Notes: a model not told the origin generated them from the sequence alone. Positions 32,950 to 41,776 are shown, counted from the first letter of the stretch. The stretch: 64,000 nt of DNA from Novosphingopyxis sp038234155 (GCA_038234155.1 JBBSUT010000001.1:17455-81454), one strand, 5' to 3'. Made by a program: numbers and translations.

Positions 32950-33729
32950 TCAGAAGGTTGCCGACAGCGTGGCGAAGAAACCGTCGTTCGTCAGGTCCCG
33001 CACGACCGGTGCCTGCACCGTGGTATAGGTCACCCCCGCAGTCAACTTGGGCGTGATTGCATAGCTGGCGCCAAACGCGAAATCGAAGCTGGTGTCGCCG
33101 GTGTTGTACGAGAGCGACCCGTCAGTATAGCCGGCATGTGCGCTCAGAGAGATCGGCGTGTTGGGGATGCCGGTACCGAGGTCGCCGTAGACATAAGTGC
33201 TGTTCTGGTTGCCCAGCGAATCCTGTCCGCCCCAGGCATAGGCGACCCCGGCCGTGGCCGAAATCGGACCCAGCTGCCCGCTGACCGAAGCATAGGGCTC
33301 GAAATAATCGCTCGGTCCGCCCAGCGCCCTGTTGCCGTTGGGATAGACGTAATAGAGCAGCCCGGCATCGACGGTGATGCCAGAGGCGACCTGACCCGAC
33401 CAGCCGCCATATAGATCAAGCTCGGTGTGGCCATAGGTGGGGGAATCCTCGATAGAACTGGCCCATGTGCCAACATAGAAGCCGCTGCTCTGCTTCACGT
33501 CGAAGCCGCCCTGAACGGCGATGTCGCCAGCCGAAAAACTGACACCGCGGAAGCGATAATCGGTCACCAGCGCCACGTTGGCGGATACGCTGATATCGCT
33601 GGGCGGCGCGGTATCATAGGTCGCGGCTTCGGTTTCGGTATGTTGAGGGCCCGCTTCCTGCGATAGGGCGGGCGCGGTAAAGGCAAGTGCGAGAGCCAGG
33701 CCTGAAAGACCGTAGACGGATGTACGCAT
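32950..33729 (-). CDS. TorF-family outer-membrane porin-like protein
   Basis: A 259-aa predicted outer-membrane beta barrel. The signal peptide MRTSVYGLSGLALALAFTAP..ALSQ is followed by the TorF-type opening VSANVALVTDYRFRGVSFS, then many short amphipathic strands and the terminal aromatic of an outer-membrane protein (LSATF). These proteins (TIGR02001-like) are abundant in sphingomonads, and their transport role is unproven. ATG 33729 follows AAGGGGA at 7 nt; the open frame continues upstream but loses the signal peptide. A TGC-rich site identical to one at the phasin promoter lies 124 bp upstream. Confidence 0.85.
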   Translation of the reverse strand: MRTSVYGLSGLALALAFTAPALSQEAGPQHTETEAATYDTAPPSDISVSANVALVTDYRFRGVSFSAGDIAVQGGFDVKQSSGFYVGTWASSIEDSPTYGHTELDLYGGWSGQVASGITVDAGLLYYVYPNGNRALGGPSDYFEPYASVSGQLGPISATAGVAYAWGGQDSLGNQNSTYVYGDLGTGIPNTPISLSAHAGYTDGSLSYNTGDTSFDFAFGASYAITPKLTAGVTYTTVQAPVVRDLTNDGFFATLSATF

Positions 33730-33852
33730 GTCGAATTCCCCTTTGAGCTGGATTATGGCGTCCATCCCACCTGCGAGCACCGGCGATCTTTATCGGCGGC
33801 CACTCCTGACGGGGGCCATCGCTCGGTCGTACGAGTCGGTCTTGCGCCTGTT

Positions 33853-33867
33853 TGCTGCAATGCACAA
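33853..33867. promoter_or_regulatory. PhaR-like TGC-rich site upstream of the porin gene
   Basis: TGCTGCAATGCACAA, identical over 15 nt to the sequence at 61543-61557 on the -10 of the phasin promoter. It lies between mscS and the porin gene, 124 bp before the porin start. Confidence 0.5.
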
Positions 33868-33869
33868 AT

Positions 33870-33894
33870 AAAAAAGCTGCGCAAATCAGGCAGC
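33870..33894 (-). terminator. Weak intrinsic terminator after mscS
   Basis: On the minus strand GCTGC pairs with GCAGC across a 9-nt loop, followed by TTTTTT. It lies 10 bp after the mscS stop. The short stem makes it only moderately convincing. Confidence 0.5.
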
Positions 33895-33904
33895 ACACGC
33901 AATT

Positions 33905-35257
33905 TTATGCATCGCCATCGCCATCGCCATCGCCTTCTGGCCGAAGGCCGCGATCGGTGCGCTTCGTGAACTTTTCGATCAGGCCGTCTGAAACATGCCG
34001 GATGTTGAGATCGCGCTGCGGAAACGGCAGTTCGACGCCGTTGTCCTTGAACAGGAACCACAGCCGTTGCAGCACGTCCGACCGTACATTGCCAACGCCT
34101 TCTTCGGGGTCCTTGATCCACACAAGCACTTCGAATTTGACGCTGCTATCGCCATATTCGGTCCACCATACATTCGGGCGCGGCAAATCGAGCACGCGCG
34201 GGCTTTCCTCTGTGGCCTTCAGCATCAGTTTGACCGCCAGATCCATGTCAGACCCGTAGGATACGCCGACGGGAATGCGCACGCGCACGTTCTTGCTGGA
34301 ATAGCTCCAGTTCTCGACCTCCTCGGTCATCAGGATCTCGTTCGGGATCAGATGTTCCTTGCCGTCCCGGGTCACGATCGACACCGCACGCACGCCGATC
34401 TTGTTGACCCAGCCGAAACTGTCACCGACCGCGATCACGTCCCCCGGCTTGATCGACCGGTCCATCAGCAGGATGATGCCGGAGATCAGGTTGCCAAAGG
34501 TCTTCTGGAAACCAAAGCCGATGGCCAGGCCGAAGGCGCCGGAGAATACCGCCAGCGCGGTCAGATCGATCCCCAGGAAATCGATGCCGATGAAGAAGGC
34601 GACGATGATGACGGCGATGCCGCCCAACTTTTCCACGAGCAGCTTCTGTGCGGGGTCCAGCCGATCGGTGCCCGCAATGAAGTGCCGCGTCAGCCTGTTG
34701 ACGAAACGCACCAGCGCAAACAGCAGCACCGCAGTAACCACCCACTGCAGCACCGTCATCACGGAAATGCGTGTCTTGCCTGCCTCAAAACCGATCCGGT
34801 CCAGCTCCTTGCTGAGCGGCTGGATGCCCTGCAGCCCCTCCACCAATCCGTTGACAACAAACAGGAACACCACGCCGGAAAGCAGCAGCGCCACCCATTG
34901 CGGCATGTTGAGAAAGCGCGTGGTCCGGTTGATCACCAGCGTGGAGGCGGCGGCCAGATTGATGCCGATCAGTGCGATCGAAAGCTGCCCCCAATCGTGC
35001 GCCTGGAAAAGGACAAACAACAGGATCGCCGCAATCAGGAAACGGGCCACACGCTCGATCCGCTTGCAGCGCTGCGGATGCGGGGGCTGCTTCATGCGGT
35101 CTTGCAGGAACGTTTCGATCCGCGGCGCAATGGCGGCGGCCGCTGCCCAGCCGACGGCCCAGGCCGCGATGATGAGACCGAACGCAATCAGCGCCGTGCT
35201 CACGTCCAGATTAACCTCGATCCCGCGCGCGGCGAGCCAATGTTCCAGCGCGATCAT
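33905..35257 (-). CDS. MscS-family mechanosensitive channel
   Basis: A 450-aa inner-membrane channel that would open under hypo-osmotic tension. It has about six hydrophobic helices, so it has extra N-terminal ones compared with the three of E. coli MscS. The pore helix and beta domain are clear (LAVFSGAFGLAIGFGFQKTF, NLISGIILLMDRSIKPGDVI) and so is GWVNKIGVRAVSIVTRDGKE. The extreme C-terminus (EGDGDGDGDA) is encoded by four ATCGCC hexamers at 33911-33934 and may vary in length between strains. Its ATG overlaps the upstream lyase stop by 4 nt (35254-35257). Confidence 0.92.
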   Translation of the reverse strand: MIALEHWLAARGIEVNLDVSTALIAFGLIIAAWAVGWAAAAAIAPRIETFLQDRMKQPPHPQRCKRIERVARFLIAAILLFVLFQAHDWGQLSIALIGINLAAASTLVINRTTRFLNMPQWVALLLSGVVFLFVVNGLVEGLQGIQPLSKELDRIGFEAGKTRISVMTVLQWVVTAVLLFALVRFVNRLTRHFIAGTDRLDPAQKLLVEKLGGIAVIIVAFFIGIDFLGIDLTALAVFSGAFGLAIGFGFQKTFGNLISGIILLMDRSIKPGDVIAVGDSFGWVNKIGVRAVSIVTRDGKEHLIPNEILMTEEVENWSYSSKNVRVRIPVGVSYGSDMDLAVKLMLKATEESPRVLDLPRPNVWWTEYGDSSVKFEVLVWIKDPEEGVGNVRSDVLQRLWFLFKDNGVELPFPQRDLNIRHVSDGLIEKFTKRTDRGLRPEGDGDGDGDA

Positions 35258-36480
35258 GCCGGGGTGCCCATGGCGGCGAAACCACGCACCAGATCGGCAA
35301 TCAGATCGGCGGGATCTTCCAGACCGATGCTGAGCCGGATCAGCGGTCCGTCTGCCGCCCAGCTCGTCGCACTGCGATCGGGCCGGGGATCGACCGGCAG
35401 CGCCAGGCTTTCGAAACCGCCCCAGCTATAGCCGATGCCGAACAGCGAGAGCGCGTCGATCAACCGCGCGGCCGACGCGTCGTCTCCGCCGCGCAGCACG
35501 AACGAGAACAAACCCGACGATCCGCTGAAATCGCGCTGCCAGACGGCGTGGCCGGGGCAGGTTGCAAAGGCGGGATGCAGGACGGTGTCCACCTCCGGTC
35601 GATCGTCCAGCCAGCGCGCCACGGCAAGCGCATTGGCCTCGTGCCGCCGCAGCCGCACGTCCAGCGTATGGAGGCCGCGGTGGGCAAGATAGGCATCGTC
35701 CGGGCTGATGACCTGGCCAAACTGGAACGCCGTGCGGCGCAGCCCGGGCCAATATCGCGGGGTCGCGGTGACCGAGCCGAGCATGATGTCGCTGTGGCCG
35801 CCGATATATTTGGTACCCGCCAGAATGGCCAGATCGACGCCGTTGGCGACGGCGGGAAAGAACAGCGGCGTGGCCCAGGTGTTGTCGAGCAGCGTGACCA
35901 CGCCGCGCGCCTTGGCTGCGGCACAGATCGCGGGAACGTCCTGTACCTCGAACGTCAGGCTGCCGGGACTTTCCAGCAGGATCGCAGCGGCCGGCCGAGC
36001 GCCGTGCGCTCCATCGGTACCGTCCATCAGTGCGGCGACCGCGTCCACGCCGGCCACCGGATCGAACCAGCGCGTCGTCACACCCCATTGCTGCAGCCAG
36101 CCGGCCGCGAAGCTGCGCGAGGGATCATAGGCGTTGTCCGTCATCAGCAGCGTATCGCCCGGCTTTAGCACCGTTAGCAGCGCGCAGGCGATGGCGGCCA
36201 CGCCGGAGGGGAACAGATATGTCCCTTCTGCCCCCGGCTCCAGCTCGGTCAGAGCTTCGGCCAGCGCCCAATGGGTAGGGCCGCCGCGGCGGCCATAGAA
36301 GAAGCTGTTGTGCTGCACCGGGCCTCTGGCGCTACGCAGATCGACCACGCTGTCGTACAGATGCGTGCTGCCCCGCCAGACCGGTGGATTGACAACGGAC
36401 CCGCCGGTCCACTCCCGGCGGCGGCCGCCCGTGACCAGCCGGGTGGCGGCGGTGTGCCTATCGTCTCTTGCGCCAGCCAA
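35254..36480 (-). CDS. PLP-dependent cystathionine beta-lyase-like enzyme
   Basis: A 408-aa member of the Cys/Met-metabolism PLP family, closest in style to cystathionine beta-lyase (cystathionine to homocysteine, pyruvate and ammonia). The PLP lysine is in AGTKYIGGHSDIMLGS; the phosphate loop (FPSGVAAIACALL), VTLLDNTWATPLFF and the C-terminal LIRLSIGLEDPADLIADL are typical. The start is TTG at 36480, supported by GGAGG 5 nt upstream; no ATG fits. Overlaps mscS by ATGA. The sulfurtransferase gene upstream is also sulfur-related. Cystathionine gamma-lyase or synthase activity cannot be excluded. Confidence 0.85.
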   Translation of the reverse strand: MAGARDDRHTAATRLVTGGRRREWTGGSVVNPPVWRGSTHLYDSVVDLRSARGPVQHNSFFYGRRGGPTHWALAEALTELEPGAEGTYLFPSGVAAIACALLTVLKPGDTLLMTDNAYDPSRSFAAGWLQQWGVTTRWFDPVAGVDAVAALMDGTDGAHGARPAAAILLESPGSLTFEVQDVPAICAAAKARGVVTLLDNTWATPLFFPAVANGVDLAILAGTKYIGGHSDIMLGSVTATPRYWPGLRRTAFQFGQVISPDDAYLAHRGLHTLDVRLRRHEANALAVARWLDDRPEVDTVLHPAFATCPGHAVWQRDFSGSSGLFSFVLRGGDDASAARLIDALSLFGIGYSWGGFESLALPVDPRPDRSATSWAADGPLIRLSIGLEDPADLIADLVRGFAAMGTPA

Positions 36481-36524
36481 ATCCGCCTCCGGTCATCTGC
36501 AACACGTGCCTCTAAGGCCAAACT

Positions 36525-36540
36525 CCGGGCTTGTCGAAGG
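36525..36540. repeat. Half REP-like element
   Basis: CCGGGCTTGTCGAAGG shares GCTTGTCGAAG with the palindrome at 21473-21560. It lies in the 154-bp gap between the C-S lyase and sulfurtransferase genes. No clear second arm is seen. Confidence 0.45.
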
Positions 36541-36634
36541 GCGTCTTTGATGGGCGTTATCGTGACGGTTCGACGAATTGCTCTCGGCAGGCTCGCGGCT
36601 CAACGCGTTTCGGCATCGTCTCCAATCGGCCGGA

Positions 36635-37471
36635 TCACACCGATTGTTTGGGCGTGTCCGCATCTGCGCCCCATTCGGACCAGGCGCCGTCGTACAGGCG
36701 GACGTCCTTTTTGCCGAGCAGATGCGCGGAGAACAGCGGCACCGCGGCCGTCATGCCGCTGCCGCAGCTGGTGATCAGGGGCTTGTCCAGATCGACACCG
36801 GCATCCTGAAACACCGTCTTCAGTTCATTGCCGGTCTTCCATGTGCCGTCATCGTTGAAGAAGGCACCATGCGGCGTGCTGTGTGAGCCGGGGATGTGGC
36901 CGCTGGGCAAATCGGCGCGCGGCTCGGGCTCTTCACCGGTAAAGCGGCCCTTGGGGCGAGCGTCGACGATTTCGGCGCCCTTGTCGTGCAGGTTGGACAG
37001 AACGTCCGCCTTTCTGGCGACCTGCTTTTCGTCCTTCCAGACGGTGAAATGGCGATGACGCACGTCGGGCTTTCCCGTTTCCAGTGGCCGACCCTCGCTC
37101 TTCCATTTGGCCAGGCCGCCGTCCAGGATCGCCACCGAATGGGCACCGAACATGTTGAGCATCCACCAGGCGCGGGCCGCGCTCTTCAGCGGGCTGTCAT
37201 CGTACAGCACGATGCGGCTGCCGTCGCCCAGCCCCAGCGTCTGCATGCGGCTGGCAAATTTCTCGGCGCTCGGCAGCATGTTGGGCAGATCGTCCGAACT
37301 GTCGGCCAGTTCGCTCAGGTCCATGAACACCGCGCCGGCGATATGCCCGCCCTCGAACTCGGCGCGCGCGTCGCGGCCAGCATCGGGCAGGAAATAGGTT
37401 GCGTCGACCACGCGCAGGTCGCTCGCGCCCATTTCGCCTGCCAGCCATTCGGTCGAAACTAGTTGGTCCAT
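36635..37471 (-). CDS. sseA: 3-mercaptopyruvate sulfurtransferase
   Basis: A 278-aa tandem-rhodanese enzyme moving sulfur from 3-mercaptopyruvate to thiols or cyanide. The first rhodanese domain is inactive (FEGGHIAGAVFMDLSEL, no Cys loop). The second carries the active-site loop SCGSGMTAAVPLF, whose CGSGxT signature separates mercaptopyruvate sulfurtransferases from thiosulfate ones. SGHIPGSHSTPHGAFF and DGAWSEWGADADTP are conserved blocks. Near a PLP C-S lyase, consistent with cysteine sulfur handling. Confidence 0.93.
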   Translation of the reverse strand: MDQLVSTEWLAGEMGASDLRVVDATYFLPDAGRDARAEFEGGHIAGAVFMDLSELADSSDDLPNMLPSAEKFASRMQTLGLGDGSRIVLYDDSPLKSAARAWWMLNMFGAHSVAILDGGLAKWKSEGRPLETGKPDVRHRHFTVWKDEKQVARKADVLSNLHDKGAEIVDARPKGRFTGEEPEPRADLPSGHIPGSHSTPHGAFFNDDGTWKTGNELKTVFQDAGVDLDKPLITSCGSGMTAAVPLFSAHLLGKKDVRLYDGAWSEWGADADTPKQSV

Positions 37472-37544
37472 CGTGAAATTCCCGCTTGAGTAAGATGGGC
37501 AGGGTTAGCGCCATCGCAGGCCCGTGAAAACCCTTGCCGTTGCG

Positions 37545-39083
37545 TCAAAGGTTGCCGAGGCCGTCCAGGCTCGCCCCGGCCTTCGCCAGGATCGCCTTGC
37601 GCTCGCCTGCATCCTTGCGCGCCCAGTTGCGATAGGCCAGCGCCATGCGATGATTAGTGGACAGCTTGTCCTCGTTGCGCGCCAGGAAATCCCAGTAAAG
37701 TGCGTTGAACGGGCAACTGTCCGCCTCCGTCTTGGTCTTGGGATTGTATCGGCAGTCTGCGCAATAATTTGACATGCGATCGATATAGGCCCCCGACGCG
37801 GCATAGGGTTTTGACGCGATCAGCCCGCCGTCGCCGAACTGGCTCATCCCCAGCACGTTGGGCAGTTCCACCCATTCATAGGCGTCGGCATAGACCTCCA
37901 GATACCAGCGGTGCACCTGTTGGGGGTCAACCCCGGCCAGCATCGCGAAATTGCCGGTGACCATCAGCCGCTGGATATGGTGGGCATAGCCATGGTCCAG
38001 TGTCTGGCCGATTGCCTGCGCCATGCAGGCCATGTCGGTCTTCCCGTCGTAATAAAAGGACGGCAGATCGCGGGTCGCACCGAAAAAATTGCGCTCCACA
38101 TATTCCGGCCCTTCGCGCCAATACATGCCGCGCATATATTCGCGCCAGCCGATGATCTGCCGGACAAAGCCCTCGGCTGCGTTCAGTGGCACCTTGCCTT
38201 CGGCGTAGCGGCCGGCAACATCGCGGCAAAGATCGACCGGATCGAGCAGCCCGGAGTTGATATAGGGGCTGAGCACCGAGTGCCACATAAACGGCTCATC
38301 GCGCAGCATGGCATCCTGATAGTCGCCAAACTGCGCCAACGCCTCGTCCAAAAACTGCCGCCGCGCGCGCATCGCCTCCTCATGCGTCACCGCGAAATGG
38401 AAATGGTCGGTCGTGCCAGGGTGATCGGCGAAGCGATCGTTCACCATGTCGATCACGGTCTGGGTTGTCTCGTCCGGGCGAAAGCGGATCGGGCGCGGCA
38501 TCAGCAAAGTCCCCTTGGGCGCAGGTTTGCGGTTCTCGCCGTCATAATTCCAGGCGCCGCCCTCCGGCTTGTCTCCGTCCATCAGCAGGCCAGTCTTGCG
38601 CCGCATCTCGCGGTAGAAATATTCCATCCGCAGCTGTTTCTTGCCGGCCGCCCACGCCTCGAATTCTCGGTGGGTTGCCAAAAAGCGGGTGTCGGGACAG
38701 ATAGTGACGGGCAGACCGAACTGGTCCTCCCAATTTTCCTGCATCTCGCGCACCCGCCATTCACCCGCCTCGGTTACCCGGATGGCCGACGGCGCGTGCC
38801 GATCAATCGCGCGGGCCAGTTCGCCCGAAAAGCTGCCGTTGTTGCCGGGATCGTCGAGCTTCACATAATCCACCGTCCAACCACGCGCGCGCAGCGCCTC
38901 GGCGTGGTGGCGCATGGCGGACAGGATATAGGCAATCTTGGCCTTGTGATGGCGGACATATTCGGTCTCATCCGCCACCTCCATCATCAGAAGGACGCAG
39001 CGGTCCGGCGTCATGCCGTCCAGCGCCGAGAGGTCAGCCGACAGCTGGTCGCCCAGCACGGCGATCAGGATGGGACCGGTCAT
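37545..39083 (-). CDS. FeS-type bacterial cryptochrome/photolyase (PhrB/CryB-like)
   Basis: About 512 aa. A flavoprotein of the iron-sulfur bacterial cryptochrome/photolyase group; characterised members repair (6-4) photoproducts in blue light. The N-terminus has the alpha/beta antenna domain (ILIAVLGDQLSADLSAL). The C-terminal half has FAD-binding helices (FVRQIIGWREYMRGMYW, GYAHHIQRLMVTGNFAMLAG, EWVELPNVLGMSQFGDGG) and four [4Fe-4S] cysteines: DLCRDV, NYCADC (residues about 441 and 444) and SCPFNALYW (about 457). ATG 39083 or 39095 could be used. The C-terminal tail has an unusual DGLGNL end. Confidence 0.92.
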   Translation of the reverse strand: MTGPILIAVLGDQLSADLSALDGMTPDRCVLLMMEVADETEYVRHHKAKIAYILSAMRHHAEALRARGWTVDYVKLDDPGNNGSFSGELARAIDRHAPSAIRVTEAGEWRVREMQENWEDQFGLPVTICPDTRFLATHREFEAWAAGKKQLRMEYFYREMRRKTGLLMDGDKPEGGAWNYDGENRKPAPKGTLLMPRPIRFRPDETTQTVIDMVNDRFADHPGTTDHFHFAVTHEEAMRARRQFLDEALAQFGDYQDAMLRDEPFMWHSVLSPYINSGLLDPVDLCRDVAGRYAEGKVPLNAAEGFVRQIIGWREYMRGMYWREGPEYVERNFFGATRDLPSFYYDGKTDMACMAQAIGQTLDHGYAHHIQRLMVTGNFAMLAGVDPQQVHRWYLEVYADAYEWVELPNVLGMSQFGDGGLIASKPYAASGAYIDRMSNYCADCRYNPKTKTEADSCPFNALYWDFLARNEDKLSTNHRMALAYRNWARKDAGERKAILAKAGASLDGLGNL

Positions 39084-39135
39084 CGGTCCCGGCATGGCAC
39101 CGGAGCGGCCAAAACTTTCCTCTGGCGCACCGCGG

Positions 39136-40704
39136 TCAGACCGGCTTGGCGGCGATGCGCGGGATGATGCGCGGCTCTGGTCCAATGGCGATGGGCCCCA
39201 GCCGGCCTCGCCCATCGGCACCTTGGCGGCCCAGCACGAAGCTGGCCTGCGCCCGATCGCTACCGCCGCCGCCGCTGCCTCCGCTCCAGCCATAATCCAG
39301 ATCGGCCACCGCCAACGGAATGATCATGGTGCGCCCCTCCATGCGGAAAAGGATGGCGGGGTCCAGCCGCACGCGCATCTCGCCCTCGATCGGGGTCTGC
39401 GTGGCTGGGCCCATCGCGGGAATGGATACGATCTGCACGCCGTCGCTCTGGCGCAGGAAAAAGCCATCGACCTGCGCCTTGGTCTCGGGCCCGCCGGGAA
39501 GGATGGACAGGCGCAAGGTGCAGCCTTCTGCCGCGCCCGGCCCGGAATTTACCAGCATCAGGCAATAATGCAGCACGAACAGGTCGGCGGTCTGCTCGGC
39601 CCGCAGGACATCCAGCGTGATGGCAACGTTCGGGCGGCCCTCTGGCGGTCGTTGCAGAAGCCTGGTCGTCACCATCCCCGAAGGCCGCGCAGATGGCGGC
39701 GGCAGTTGCGCCGCTGCTGCCGCGCCAGCCGGCAGCCGTGCGGGCACGGTTCCGGCCGGGCGCGGCGGTGTGCCGGTCAGGCCGGAAAAGGCCTTGATCG
39801 TTCCGCGCGCCGGCTGGCTCGCGGCGGCGGGGACCGGCGGAGCGGCAGGGGAAGGAGCCGCGGAGGCCGGGGCGTTCGGCGCGGGCGGCGCGGGCGGCGC
39901 GTTCGGCGTGGTCGCAGAGGGCGGCGTGGTCGGAGCGGGCGGGGCGACCAGAAGTTCGGGCTCCGGTTCCGGACCGTCCACCTCCACCGTAACCCTGGCT
40001 TTCGCCTGCGCGGTGACTTTTCGGCGCCGCCAAAGCAGCACCCCGCCCGCCAGCACAAGGAATCCGAGCGGCCATATCCACCGCGGCACGGCGGCGAAAT
40101 CGGACGAACCCGTAGCCTGGGGGACAGAAGCCGGTTCGGATGCGGTGGCTGGCGGCACCGTTGGCAACGGCTGCGCAGGCGCGGCGGCTGCCCGCTCCGC
40201 TGCGGGCTCGGCCGGTAAGGATTGCGCCCGTATGGACGGCACCGCTGCAGACGGCACTGCCGCAGATTGGACCGTCGCGGATCGGGCGGTCGCGGATCGT
40301 GCCTGCGTTGATGTGGCCGCCGATGGAGTTTGCCGGACCGGGCGCGCGGTTGGCACGGCGCTGGTGGTCGGCGCGGCGCGTTTATCGGACGTAACTACGG
40401 TTCCCGGGCGCGGTGTGGGCTGTGCAACTGGCGGCTGAATACTCTGGGGCCTGGTAGGCGCGGGCGCTGGCAGCGGGAGCGGCGCGACGGTTGGTCCGGG
40501 CGGTCCGGGCGGCGCGGGCGCGGGTGTCGGCTCGAGCCGGAAGCCGCCGAGTTGATCGCCGGTTTGCTGATCGCCCGGCTGCTGCGCGGCCACGGGCGTG
40601 ATCGGCACAAGGAACAGCGCCAGCCCGAGCACGGGGACGACCACAGCAGATCGCGTTTTTCGGGAATGACAGATGGGTCCGCCCGCCTTAGTGAATGCCG
40701 TCAT
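39136..40704 (-). CDS. Pro/Ala-rich single-pass envelope protein, function unknown
   Basis: 522 aa, not recognised. A signal-like segment (VVVPVLGLALFLVPITPVAAQ) precedes a long Pro/Ala/Thr/Ser-rich region with short near-repeats (RSATARSATVQSAAVPSAAV), a membrane helix near 210 (WIWPLGFLVLAGGVLLWRRRK), a second Pro/Ala linker and a C-terminal domain of ~150 aa rich in beta strands (NVAITLDVLRAEQTADLFVLHY, MEGRTMIIPLAVADLDYGW). The last part resembles a beta-sandwich. The start shares the tetranucleotide CATG with divergent queF, so one of the two starts may be wrong. The photolyase gene follows after about 50 bp. Confidence 0.65.
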   Translation of the reverse strand: MTAFTKAGGPICHSRKTRSAVVVPVLGLALFLVPITPVAAQQPGDQQTGDQLGGFRLEPTPAPAPPGPPGPTVAPLPLPAPAPTRPQSIQPPVAQPTPRPGTVVTSDKRAAPTTSAVPTARPVRQTPSAATSTQARSATARSATVQSAAVPSAAVPSIRAQSLPAEPAAERAAAAPAQPLPTVPPATASEPASVPQATGSSDFAAVPRWIWPLGFLVLAGGVLLWRRRKVTAQAKARVTVEVDGPEPEPELLVAPPAPTTPPSATTPNAPPAPPAPNAPASAAPSPAAPPVPAAASQPARGTIKAFSGLTGTPPRPAGTVPARLPAGAAAAAQLPPPSARPSGMVTTRLLQRPPEGRPNVAITLDVLRAEQTADLFVLHYCLMLVNSGPGAAEGCTLRLSILPGGPETKAQVDGFFLRQSDGVQIVSIPAMGPATQTPIEGEMRVRLDPAILFRMEGRTMIIPLAVADLDYGWSGGSGGGGSDRAQASFVLGRQGADGRGRLGPIAIGPEPRIIPRIAAKPV

Positions 40705-41161
40705 GGCCGAAAATGCAAAACCCCGTTTTCTGGGGCAAGACAGCCCGCTTCCCGCGTCTCCGGATGTCGCGGAGCTCGACTATGTTCCCAATCCGCGTGC
40801 CGGGCAACTCTACTGCACCAGATTTACCGCGCCTGAATTTACCTCGCTGTGCCCGGTCACCGGACAGCCTGATTTCGCGCATCTGGTGATCGATTATGCC
40901 CCCGGCAAGACCATTGTCGAATCCAAATCGCTCAAGCTGTTTCTGAGCAGCTTTCGCAACCATTGCGCCTTTCATGAAGATTGCACCGTGGGCATCGGCG
41001 TGCGGTTGTTCGAGGAGATGGCACCGCAGTGGCTGCGAATCGCCGGATACTGGTATCCGCGCGGCGGCATTCCGATTGACGTGTTCTGGCAAAGTGGAGA
41101 ACCGCCGCGCGGGCTGTGGGTGCCCGATACCGGCGTGGCGCCCTATCGCGGGCGCGGATAA
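40703..41161 (+). CDS. queF: NADPH-dependent 7-cyano-7-deazaguanine reductase QueF
   Basis: Reduces preQ0 to preQ1 in queuosine biosynthesis (tRNA wobble modification). 152 aa, the short unimodular form of the T-fold family. The catalytic cysteine is in TSLCPVTGQPDFAHL; ESKSLKLFLSSFRNHCAFHEDC holds the conserved Glu/Ser and NADPH-contact residues, and RGGIPIDVFW closes the fold. Start ATG 40703 matches the family N-terminus but overlaps the divergent gene's ATG and has only a weak ribosome site. No other que genes or preQ1 riboswitch seen. Confidence 0.95.
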   Translation: MAENAKPRFLGQDSPLPASPDVAELDYVPNPRAGQLYCTRFTAPEFTSLCPVTGQPDFAHLVIDYAPGKTIVESKSLKLFLSSFRNHCAFHEDCTVGIGVRLFEEMAPQWLRIAGYWYPRGGIPIDVFWQSGEPPRGLWVPDTGVAPYRGRG

Positions 41162-41223
41162 GACGAAATAAATCAGCTGGCTTCATCTTCCCTTCATCGC
41201 AGACTGACATTATTGTAAGTATC

Positions 41224-41646
41224 ATGACCGCCAGTCACTGCCACGCCATAGACATTACGCCCGAAGACATCGACTTCATGGGCCATGTCAACAATGCCAA
41301 TTATCTGTCCTGGGTGCAGGACGCGGTGGTGGCACACTGGCAGAAGATCGCGCCGAATCATGCGGTGACCAATCATCTCTGGGTCGCGCTGAAACATGAG
41401 ATCACCTATCGCAAGCCGGCGTTTCTGAACGATGAGGTGATCGCAGAGGTTTTGCTGGAGAAGGTGCAGGGCGCGCGTGCGTTCTACGAAACCGTGATCC
41501 GCCGCGGCGAAGAGGTGCTGGCCGAGGTAAAGTCGAGCTGGTGCTGCCTGGATGCCGAAACGCTGCGGCCGACGCGCATCGCCAAGGACGTCTCCGAATA
41601 TTTCTTCCCGCGCTCGGAAATCTCAGGCCCCGCGTCTCCAGTATAG
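41224..41646 (+). CDS. 4HBT/YbgC-type acyl-CoA thioesterase
   Basis: A 140-aa hotdog-fold thioesterase. The signature DIDFMGHVNNANYLSWVQDA contains the catalytic Asp and the GHVNN loop. ITYRKPAFLNDEVIAEVLLE follows as the second strand pair. ATG 41224 is chosen; the frame is open upstream into queF. It lies 60 bp after queF and 130 bp before the aminopeptidase. The acyl-CoA substrate is unknown. Confidence 0.85.
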   Translation: MTASHCHAIDITPEDIDFMGHVNNANYLSWVQDAVVAHWQKIAPNHAVTNHLWVALKHEITYRKPAFLNDEVIAEVLLEKVQGARAFYETVIRRGEEVLAEVKSSWCCLDAETLRPTRIAKDVSEYFFPRSEISGPASPV

Positions 41647-41776
41647 TCTGCTCGGCAACGGGCTATCGGTGGGTTTCGACGAACGGCGCGGCGGGCATCC
41701 AATCATCGCTTGTGCGGACGCTGCGGCAGGCATAATCTGCACGCTTTGTAACGCCCATACCGGAGCCGTCCCCTGC

